A stretch of DNA of 6,691 nucleotides from an uncultured Flavobacteriales bacterium. Its GTDB lineage: Bacteria > Bacteroidota > Bacteroidia > Flavobacteriales > Vicingaceae. The position numbers were made by a program, and so were the translations under genes. The notes below the pieces were generated by a model. The model was not told where the DNA came from, searched no databases, and worked only from the letters and a program-made list of their open reading frames with translations. The DNA lies in the NCBI GenBank assembly GCA_913052515.1, contig CAJXFJ010000094.1, forward strand, positions 1 to 6,691, written 5' to 3'. Positions 1 through 5,582 of this stretch are shown in pieces (position 1 is the first letter of the stretch; each line of letters begins with the position of its first letter).

Positions 1-424
1 AACCTGGAATAACACCAAGGCTCACTTCTGGTAAACCCATTTTTGCATTTTCTGATGCTACTCGAATATGGCAAGCCATGGCCAATTCTAGTCCTCCTCC
101 TAATGCAAAACCATTAACAGCGGCTATAATTGGAGTTGTGCAGTTCTCAGCTACATCAAACAAATCTTCTTGTCCTTTTTGAGCAAGCGCCTTTCCTTCT
201 TCGGTAGAAAAATTGTGAAACTCTGAAATGTCTGCTCCAGCAACAAATGCCTTATCACCAGCACCTGTTAAAATAATCACTTTTACCGCCGGATTTTTAT
301 CCGCATTTTTTATTGCAGTTCCCAATTCGGCAATGGTATCTCTATTTAAGGCATTCAGCTTATCAGGGCGATTGATGGTAAGGTATAAAATGTTGTTTTT
401 TTCTTCTTGAAGAATGTTTGACAT
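1..424 (-). CDS. Enoyl-CoA hydratase/isomerase family protein (crotonase fold), N-terminal 141 codons, cut by window edge
   Basis: The visible part reads as a crotonase-superfamily enzyme, which acts on acyl-CoA thioesters in the cytoplasm, most likely hydrating a trans-2-enoyl-CoA in beta-oxidation or a related pathway. It opens MSNILQEEKNNILYLTINRP and continues with DKLNAL. The CoA/oxyanion-hole segment AGADIS lies at residues 62-67, the second oxyanion segment NGFALGGGLELAMACH at 104-119, and GLPEVSLGVIPG at 130-141. Glu113 and Glu133 are spaced 20 apart, like the two catalytic glutamates of rat mitochondrial enoyl-CoA hydratase (Glu144 and Glu164), so true hydratase activity is more likely than a plain isomerase. 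Family members are about 255-260 residues, so roughly the C-terminal 45% lies outside the window. The start is the only ATG after an in-frame TAA at 431-433. It lies downstream of the sensor kinase on the same strand but 333 bases away, and a promoter-like motif precedes it, so it is probably transcribed on its own. The exact substrate cannot be told. Confidence 0.95.
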   Translation of the reverse strand, partial: MSNILQEEKNNILYLTINRPDKLNALNRDTIAELGTAIKNADKNPAVKVIILTGAGDKAFVAGADISEFHNFSTEEGKALAQKGQEDLFDVAENCTTPIIAAVNGFALGGGLELAMACHIRVASENAKMGLPEVSLGVIPG

Positions 425-445
425 GACGTTTTATTTGATGAAAAA

Positions 446-453
446 CAAAGGTA
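446..453 (-). promoter_or_regulatory. Bacteroidota-type promoter core (TAnnTTTG) for the crotonase gene
   Basis: On the minus strand this reads TACCTTTG, a full match to the Bacteroidota -7 consensus TAnnTTTG. It ends 21 bases before the crotonase ATG, leaving a 5' leader of roughly 15 bases. No good -33 TTTG/TTG box is found at the usual 19-21 base spacing; that region is instead taken up by an inverted repeat. The match is visible in the sequence; promoter function is inferred. Confidence 0.5.
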
Positions 454-467
454 AATGATTGTTTTTT

Positions 468-494
468 GAATCTCCTTTTTTTCTAGGAGAATTC
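468..494. promoter_or_regulatory. Imperfect inverted repeat, possible operator over the -33 region of the crotonase promoter
   Basis: The arms are GAATCTCCT (468-476) and AGGAGAATTC (485-494). They form a 9-bp stem with one bulged A, around an 8-base T-rich loop (477-484). The perfect core is TCTCCT/AGGAGA. Neither strand has a U-run directly after the stem, so it does not look like an intrinsic terminator. It lies 14 bases upstream of the TACCTTTG motif, where a -33 box would be expected, which fits a regulator binding site. A chance palindrome cannot be excluded in a stretch this short. Confidence 0.35.
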
Positions 495-556
495 TGATTG
501 TCTTTCGACTAGAATGCTAATGAATCTTTTTTTTATTGTTTTATCAGTCCGAGTGA

Positions 557-690
557 TTTCTTGTCCATCTCAATGCTATCGCATTGTAGTTCTCGATACC
601 CGTCCAAACGGAGTTCTTTCAAGCAAGCTTTTTTCTTGTCGCATCGAGTGGTTTTGCCTAAGGCAAAAGTGTATCGAGATGGACAAGAAA
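557..690. repeat. 134-bp multi-hairpin element bounded by a perfect 15-bp inverted repeat (REP/MITE-like)
   Basis: The outer arms are TTTCTTGTCCATCTC (557-571) and its exact reverse complement (676-690); the match extends three more bases inwards with one mismatch. Three smaller stems lie inside: CAATGC/GCATTG (571-576/581-586, loop TATC), CCGT/ACGG (600-603/608-611, loop CCAA), and TTTTGCCT/AGGCAAAA (652-659/661-668). CTCGATAC occurs at 592-599 and again, inverted, at 671-678. TTTCTTGTC from the left arm is repeated directly at 632-640. A related CCGAGTG sits just outside at 549-555. Intergenic CTCGATAC...ACTCGA hairpin repeats are, from memory, widespread in Flavobacteriia, so this is probably a clustered copy of such a dispersed family. 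No transposase and no clear target-site duplication is seen at the edges. Whether it is present elsewhere in the genome cannot be told here. Confidence 0.75.
642..678 (-). repeat. REP-like unit inside the inverted-repeat element
   Basis: Read on the minus strand the unit is CTCGATAC, two bases, TTTTGCCT, one base, AGGCAAAA, two bases, ACTCGATG, followed by CGACAAGAAA. This is an 8-bp perfect palindromic core flanked by two TCGA-containing boxes, a layout typical of REP-like hairpins. A more diverged partner on the plus strand starts with CTCGATAC (592-599), then the CCGT/ACGG stem, then AGT, so the two units face each other. The palindrome is certain; assignment to a REP family is inference. 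Confidence 0.55.
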
Positions 691-718
691 ACGAACTATC
701 ACATTTAATAGAAAGTTC

Positions 719-752
719 AAAGTCTTAATGAAAATATACTTCTTAAAACTTT
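719..752 (-). terminator. Weak terminator-like hairpin after the sensor kinase gene
   Basis: AAAGTCTTAA (719-728) and TTAAAACTTT (743-752) pair around a 14-base loop, starting five bases past the kinase stop codon. In the leftward (kinase) transcript the stem is ten continuous pairs including one G-U wobble. In the opposite transcript the same position is a C-A mismatch, so the structure fits the kinase mRNA better. The stem is AT-rich and is followed only by a loosely U-rich stretch, so termination would be inefficient; it may instead be a 3'-end stabilising hairpin. Confidence 0.35.
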
Positions 753-757
753 AGCGA

Positions 758-3700
758 CTATACCATCTTAATCTTCACCTCAAAAATTGCTCCTTCACCT
801 TCTTCTGATGCCACGCTAATATTGCCTCCCATTTGTTTTACTATACTTTTTGCCATAGCTAAACCCAAACCAGTTCCTGAACTTTTGGTGGTAAAATTGG
901 GTTCAAAAATACGCTCTATCTGCTCTTTTGGAATTCCTATTCCATTATCCTTAACCTGAATCACACAAGTTTCATTTTCTTGTGTTAAATGCACTTCAAT
1001 TTTACCTTCTTCCTGATCTAGTATTGCCTGAGCCGCGTTCTTAATTAAATTATTAAAAAGACGTAATAATTGATCTTTATCCCCTCTTACTTGAATAGCT
1101 CTATTGTTTTCATCCATATGCAAATCAATATTTACTTCATGATCGTACAAATGAACCGCCGACTCCAAAACTGGCGAAACCGCTAAAACAACATGCTCTT
1201 TTTCAGGCAATTTCGCAAAATTTGAAAAGGCATTGGCAATGTTTGATAGCGTATCAATCTGCTCAATTAAAGTTTGAGTGGTCTGTTGCATACGCTCGGC
1301 CAAATCATCTACGCCTGCATCAGCCGCTCTTTGCAAATGTTGTATACTCAACTTCATGGGCGTTAGCGGATTCTTTATTTCATGAGCCACTTGTTTGGCC
1401 ATTTCTCTCCATGCACTTTCTCTTTCGCTTTGAGCAAGCTGCTCCGCACTTTCATTCAATTCAATCACAATTCGATTATATTCCTTTACCAATGCCCCAA
1501 TTTCATCTTGACTATTCCATTCAATCAGATTTACCGAAGAACCCAATTTTAAGCCTGAGATTTGTTCACGAATTAGTCGCAAGGGTTTTGATAATTGATT
1601 GATGAGCAAAACAGAAACCAATAAAGCCAGTGTAAAAATGGCTACATAAATATTCAAAGTAGAGACAATGAAGGAAGAGAGTTCTTGCTGAAACTGATCT
1701 TGTCTTGCAAAATAGGGCAAATTGAGGTAGGCCAAAATTTGATTGTCGTAGTTTCTAAAAGGAATATATGCTGAGAGGTATGTCATTTCTCCAATGCTTT
1801 CTTCTTGCACCCATTCCGACTTTTTTTGTCGATTTAGCTGCTCAAAAGCTTTTGGGTTCATGCGCAGGCTTTTGAGTTTTTGCTCAAAAATTTCAGGCCG
1901 TGAACTGGCATACAATGTGCCACTGGTATCGTACAGATTTATATCGGTATAAAATACATTGGAGAACTTAATTAGAATGCCAGTAATATAGGCTTGCAAA
2001 GGTTCAGCGAGTACTTCCTCTGCTCCAATCTTCTGTTCCAGTTCCATGTCAATAGAGCGCACTTTTTCACGTAGGTTCATGAAGTTTTTCTGCTGATACT
2101 GATTTTGTATGTAATAGAACGTCCCCACGGAAAAGGCAACAAGTGATATCATTAAAGAGCCCACTAAAAACAACTGTACTTTGGTAGAATAATCGGCAAA
2201 CTTGAGACTAAAATGATAAGGAACAGCTGAAAAAGTAAAGGCTAATAGCACATAAAGCAATGCAAAAATGACAAACAAAAAGGCCCAGGCTGTTAACCAA
2301 TCTAAGGGATTGGGTATAGCAGAACTAAGAACTAATGTCGTTTGCTTGTCTTTGGCATAAGCAATATGCAGAAAACCATCCTTTTCAATTTTTAGAAAAG
2401 ACAAAGGCTCTAAGCCCTTTGAAGCAACTTCCCTAGAATAGTTGTAGGCCCCATTGTGATAAATCAATTCTAAATTTTCATAAATGGCATAACTAAACTC
2501 ATTCAAATCCAAATCGTCCTCTTTGCTATTTGCATCTAGCAAGAGCTCAGGATAACCTTGCTCAGCGGTAATTAAATTGGCACTCAACTCCATGTAAAGG
2601 GTAAAAGGAAGAGAATCAATCTGAAAGTTTAGCTCCGCTAAATATTCAATACGACCAGGAAAATTTTGAAGTTGAAAAAGGTTGTTCGAAGAGATGACTT
2701 CACCTTCTCTTCTCAATCGTTCCATGAAAAAATCTCTACACGATGTAAAATAATTACCAGTGCTTAAATACAAACTATCCTCTTCGCGACAAGGTGTGTA
2801 AATAATTTCAAACTTCTCCCAATAGCCATTAAAGTAATTGCTTTCTAAATAATGCTTTATTTCTTCAAGCTGATTTTCGTAGTTACGAAGTTTATTCTTT
2901 AAGGTATCATCTTGCAACATGTTCTGCTGCAGCTCGGTAAATAAATACTCAGCTACTGGGTCTTTCTCTTCAGCCAACTTCTGAAGAATAAATTTCATTT
3001 GTTCTTCTTCCACTTGCAAGCTTTTCCATTTTATGGTAAATGCCCCTATGGCTGAAACCACAAGCAATAGAAAAACAGCTCCCCCAAAGCCACTTAGCCA
3101 TTTGGGGTACAAACTAGCCTTTGGTTGTTTGTAACTAAATATTCTTCTAAGTCCTGTATCAAATAGCAAAAATGAAAGAAAGAAGCTTAAGGCAAAGGCA
3201 ATCAAACTCAAGTAGCTTTCTGCACTTAAGTCAATCATGTTGTTCAAATTGTAATTAATGGCTGAATTACTTACCGATTTTTGAATCAACAAAAAACTGA
3301 TGGCTAACCAAGCTATTGCTGCAAAAAGTTCTAAATAGCCTAAAAAAGACCAGCGCAATTTTAAACTCCATTTTTTCCATAGATAGAGCAAATAAAACAA
3401 CCCTATTAGGTGTAATAACAAATCCCCTAAAGAAGGAACCAGAACTGAAATTCCAAAAGTAGCGGCCTGAAATAAGGCTAGATCTTCCCAAGTACTTGGA
3501 ACAAAAAGAAACAACAATATGCGAAGAGTCAAAACAGCAAATACATGAATTAGGAAATTCAAACTGTTTTTTTGAGGAGGAAATAATTTTAACATGGACC
3601 AGAAAAGGCCGATAAATGCCAGCAAGCTCATTAAATTAATGAGATAAGCTGTAGCGCCACCTAAATGAGTAGTTTCTGAGAACACCAAGCCGATAAGTGC

Positions 3701-4225
3701 TTTTCCTTCTTTGCTTTGAAGCACAAAATCAGCATTTTCAGTTGCGCTTATGTCTACAATATTGGGATACTGAAAGTCGGAATCGAACTCACTTTTTAAG
3801 TATTTATTTTCATACGAAAACTGTCTTTTCAATAAGAACACAGCCATGTATTGCTTGCCATTGTGCTTTTGATTCATCAAATAATACCAACCATTAGATG
3901 CAAAAACTACAGTATCTTGAAACTGGCTAAAATCAAATGGTGATGGTAAAATATCTTCCGACCAAAAGATGGTCTTATCATCTTCAAACACATAAAAAGA
4001 AAAGTCTGAATTTGGAAGGTCTTGATTTGAAAAATCAGCGGTCTCAAACTGATTTTGAAATATTTGCAATTCCTGTTGGAGTTGCTTTTGTTTTTCCCAA
4101 AAAGTTTCTTGAAAATGATTTGCTTCTTGCTGAGGGTTAACTGTACTTTCAAAAAATTGCAAGTAAGCGAATGCTAAAAAGAGCGCAGAAAGCAATAAAA
4201 CAAGAAACCATTTTAATTTTCGCAT
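758..4225 (-). CDS. Large NtrY-like membrane sensor histidine kinase, 1155 residues
   Basis: This is an inner-membrane sensor kinase that should autophosphorylate on His and pass the phosphate to a response regulator. The N-terminus is a basic membrane anchor (MRKLKWFLVLLLSALFLAFA). Predicted membrane segments are about 5-23, 190-212, 223-242, 266-283, 293-314, 336-355, 378-398, 641-665, 684-706 and 856-876. Three extracytoplasmic regions result: 24-188, 400-640 and 707-855. A HAMP linker (877-930) follows, with PLRLIREQI and DEIG. The dimerisation/phosphoacceptor helix has AKQVAHEIKNPLTPMKLSIQ with His948. The ATPase domain has an N-box around Asn1063 (FNNLIKNAAQAI), a G1 box DNGIGIP (1093-1099), an F-box IFEPNFTTK (1106-1114) and a G2 box GTGLGLA (1117-1123), so the core is complete. 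The H-box and following residues are NtrY-like, but NtrY proteins are about 700-770 residues; the extra length is the N-terminal membrane module. No receiver domain or partner regulator is present. ATG 4225 is the first start after an in-frame stop. The signal sensed is unknown. Confidence 0.95.
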   Translation of the reverse strand: MRKLKWFLVLLLSALFLAFAYLQFFESTVNPQQEANHFQETFWEKQKQLQQELQIFQNQFETADFSNQDLPNSDFSFYVFEDDKTIFWSEDILPSPFDFSQFQDTVVFASNGWYYLMNQKHNGKQYMAVFLLKRQFSYENKYLKSEFDSDFQYPNIVDISATENADFVLQSKEGKALIGLVFSETTHLGGATAYLINLMSLLAFIGLFWSMLKLFPPQKNSLNFLIHVFAVLTLRILLFLFVPSTWEDLALFQAATFGISVLVPSLGDLLLHLIGLFYLLYLWKKWSLKLRWSFLGYLELFAAIAWLAISFLLIQKSVSNSAINYNLNNMIDLSAESYLSLIAFALSFFLSFLLFDTGLRRIFSYKQPKASLYPKWLSGFGGAVFLLLVVSAIGAFTIKWKSLQVEEEQMKFILQKLAEEKDPVAEYLFTELQQNMLQDDTLKNKLRNYENQLEEIKHYLESNYFNGYWEKFEIIYTPCREEDSLYLSTGNYFTSCRDFFMERLRREGEVISSNNLFQLQNFPGRIEYLAELNFQIDSLPFTLYMELSANLITAEQGYPELLLDANSKEDDLDLNEFSYAIYENLELIYHNGAYNYSREVASKGLEPLSFLKIEKDGFLHIAYAKDKQTTLVLSSAIPNPLDWLTAWAFLFVIFALLYVLLAFTFSAVPYHFSLKFADYSTKVQLFLVGSLMISLVAFSVGTFYYIQNQYQQKNFMNLREKVRSIDMELEQKIGAEEVLAEPLQAYITGILIKFSNVFYTDINLYDTSGTLYASSRPEIFEQKLKSLRMNPKAFEQLNRQKKSEWVQEESIGEMTYLSAYIPFRNYDNQILAYLNLPYFARQDQFQQELSSFIVSTLNIYVAIFTLALLVSVLLINQLSKPLRLIREQISGLKLGSSVNLIEWNSQDEIGALVKEYNRIVIELNESAEQLAQSERESAWREMAKQVAHEIKNPLTPMKLSIQHLQRAADAGVDDLAERMQQTTQTLIEQIDTLSNIANAFSNFAKLPEKEHVVLAVSPVLESAVHLYDHEVNIDLHMDENNRAIQVRGDKDQLLRLFNNLIKNAAQAILDQEEGKIEVHLTQENETCVIQVKDNGIGIPKEQIERIFEPNFTTKSSGTGLGLAMAKSIVKQMGGNISVASEEGEGAIFEVKIKMV

Positions 4226-4332
4226 GAGGCAATGATAGCAAAAATCAAGCCCATAAAAGCAAAACCAAATAGAACTTCATTTGAATCACTAGCGATGCAA
4301 TAAAATCTTACTTACTTTTAGCCTTAGCTGTT
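4226..4332. promoter_or_regulatory. Divergent intergenic region between the sensor kinase and the ketosynthase operon
   Basis: This 107-base AT-rich stretch separates two outward-reading transcription units, so it should hold both promoters. No full TAnnTTTG match is found on either strand. The nearest plus-strand candidate is TACTTTTA (4313-4320), one base off, but it lies only 12 bases before the ketosynthase ATG. The only upstream TTTG (4280-4283) is about 29 bases away, too far for a normal -33 box. A direct repeat TTAGC (4318-4322 and 4324-4328) lies next to the start. No Shine-Dalgarno sequence is seen for either gene, as is usual in Bacteroidota. Confidence 0.5.
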
Positions 4333-5340
4333 ATGGGTACAACACTTTCACATATTGCATTGGCGTTTCCCAAAAAGAAATTTACCAATGAGGACTTTTT
4401 TACTCAATTTCCAGAAGAAAAAGAGAGTAAAACCTGGAACAAATTGGGTATCAAACAACGCCATTTGTTTCATGAAAAAGAGGTGCCTTCAGACTTAGCC
4501 GTTGAAGCAGCAGAAAAGCTTTTTTCAAATCAGCCTGAACTGCGAAAAGAAGTAGACTTTATTCTATTTTCTTGTCCAGAACGCGATTATTACACTCCGG
4601 TTACTTCAGGGGTTTTACAAAGTCGCTTGGGAATTTCACAACAATGCGGCTGTATGGATGTACACCAAGGATGTACGGCTTTTGTTTATTTGCTCTCTCT
4701 TGCCGATGGACTATTAAGCATTGGCGTTGCAAAAAAAGTTTTGATTTTAGCAGTTAGCCCATTGAGTAAAAAACTGCACCCAAAAGATAAAGCCAATCGC
4801 TTTTTATTTGGAGATGCTGCAACTGCATTTGTGGTTGAAAAAAACGAAAGTTCAAAAGTTCATAGCTACTTATTTGGCAACGATGGTAGCCAAAGTGATC
4901 GAATTATTATTAAAGACGGAGAAGCAAGAAACGTTTTTAATGCTGATTCTGAAAAAGCAAAAATCAATCGATTTAAGGAAACCCAATACGACGGCTTTTT
5001 TTATCAAAATGGAGCAGGTGTTTTTCGATTTACCTTAGACCGTGTGCCTCAAATGATTGATGACATTTTAAGTAAGGCCAATTATACCAAAGATGATATC
5101 GATTTGTTTATCTTGCATCAGCCAAATGTTTTTATGGTAAAAACCTTGGCTAAATTTGCTAAACTTCCAGCTGAAAAAGTAATTGTTGATGTGGAAGATT
5201 ATGGCAATACTGGGAATGTGAGTATTCCTATTTTAATACACAATTTAAAAGAAAAAAAGACCTTAAGAAAAGGAATGAAACTACTAATTGCAGCCTTTGG
5301 AACTGGACTAAGTTGGAATGGATGCATTTGGGAAATTTAG
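4333..5340 (+). CDS. KAS III-like 3-oxoacyl-ACP synthase, first of a pair
   Basis: This is a FabH/KAS III-fold condensing enzyme, 335 residues, the usual length. The family joins an acyl-CoA or acyl-ACP starter to malonyl-ACP, with loss of CO2, to give a 3-ketoacyl-ACP. The nucleophile is Cys114 in DVHQGCTAFVY (109-119); FabH has an ACAGF-type motif here, so the surroundings differ. His262 in LHQPNVFMVK and Asn292 in YGNTGNVSIP complete the Cys-His-Asn triad. FGDAATAFVVE (159-169) matches the FGDGAGA segment of FabH, and AAFGTGLSWNG (320-330) the C-terminal glycine-rich motif. WNKLGIKQRH (35-44) corresponds to the GI..RH region of FabH. The start is the first ATG after an in-frame TGA at 4282-4284. 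It opens an operon with an ACP 8 bases downstream. It is unlikely to be the housekeeping FabH, given the dedicated ACP and the second copy next door; its starter is unknown. Confidence 0.93.
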   Translation: MGTTLSHIALAFPKKKFTNEDFFTQFPEEKESKTWNKLGIKQRHLFHEKEVPSDLAVEAAEKLFSNQPELRKEVDFILFSCPERDYYTPVTSGVLQSRLGISQQCGCMDVHQGCTAFVYLLSLADGLLSIGVAKKVLILAVSPLSKKLHPKDKANRFLFGDAATAFVVEKNESSKVHSYLFGNDGSQSDRIIIKDGEARNVFNADSEKAKINRFKETQYDGFFYQNGAGVFRFTLDRVPQMIDDILSKANYTKDDIDLFILHQPNVFMVKTLAKFAKLPAEKVIVDVEDYGNTGNVSIPILIHNLKEKKTLRKGMKLLIAAFGTGLSWNGCIWEI

Positions 5341-5348
5341 CATAAACT

Positions 5349-5582
5349 ATGGAATACAAAGAATTTGAAGAACAGGTTCGTGATGTTTTAGAACTTGAAG
5401 ATGATGTACAGTTGGATAAAGATCAAAAGCTAGTAGACACCGACTATTGGAGTAGTATGCATGCCTTATTAATTATGGCCATGGCTGAGTCTGAATTTGG
5501 TGTAAGCATCACTGGAGAAGACTTAAGAGAAACCGGCACATTAGGTTCTTTGTACAATTTATTAATGGAGCGTAAAGCTTAA
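5349..5582 (+). CDS. Acyl carrier protein, dedicated to the ketosynthase operon
   Basis: This is a small acidic four-helix carrier protein of 77 residues, the normal ACP length. It holds growing acyl chains on a phosphopantetheine arm. The attachment site is most likely Ser36 in DYWSSMHALLIMAM (32-45), which aligns with the DSL-plus-helix-II segment of housekeeping ACPs; the usual Asp before the Ser is replaced by Ser and the Leu after it by Met. ESEFGVSITGEDL (47-59) matches the family's EEEFG-I-I...D pattern, and TLGSLYNLL (64-72) the final helix. WSS or WDS in place of the GADS of housekeeping ACP is typical, from general knowledge, of carriers in polysaccharide or specialised-metabolite clusters. 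The gene starts 8 bases after ketosynthase 1 and its TAA shares one base with the ATG of ketosynthase 2 (TAATG), so translation is probably coupled. A 4'-phosphopantetheinyl transferase must be supplied from elsewhere. Confidence 0.92.
   Translation: MEYKEFEEQVRDVLELEDDVQLDKDQKLVDTDYWSSMHALLIMAMAESEFGVSITGEDLRETGTLGSLYNLLMERKA

Larger units (their letters stand above)
425..757. other. Gene-free gap between the sensor kinase and the crotonase gene
   Basis: I see no convincing gene here. The only sizeable open frame (514-708, plus strand) runs straight through the inverted-repeat element, has no family features and is rejected. From left to right the gap holds a TAnnTTTG promoter core for the crotonase gene (446-453), an operator-like hairpin (468-494), the 134-base multi-hairpin element (557-690), and a terminator-like hairpin just after the kinase stop codon (719-752). 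Both flanking genes read leftwards, so any read-through from the kinase would place all these structures in the transcript. Confidence 0.8.

Noticed and set aside
228..410. 60-codon plus-strand open frame opposite the crotonase gene
   Set aside because: The minus strand encodes an unmistakable enoyl-CoA hydratase with both catalytic glutamates, so this is a shadow frame.
557..690. CRISPR array or riboswitch as an explanation of the repeat-rich gap
   Set aside because: The repeats are inverted and unevenly spaced with no regular spacers, and the structure lies far from the start of the downstream gene and matches no riboswitch core that I recognise.
514..708. 64-codon plus-strand open frame in the gap between crotonase and kinase genes
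   Set aside because: It runs through both arms of the inverted-repeat element, the product resembles no family, and no promoter or start context supports it.
1222..1602. 126-codon plus-strand open frame antisense to the kinase
   Set aside because: It is the complement of the HAMP and phosphoacceptor region of a clear histidine kinase; the translation has no recognisable domain.
4313..4320. TACTTTTA as a promoter core for the ketosynthase operon
   Set aside because: It is one base off TAnnTTTG, leaves almost no leader before the ATG, and has no -33 box at proper spacing; noted only as a weak candidate.
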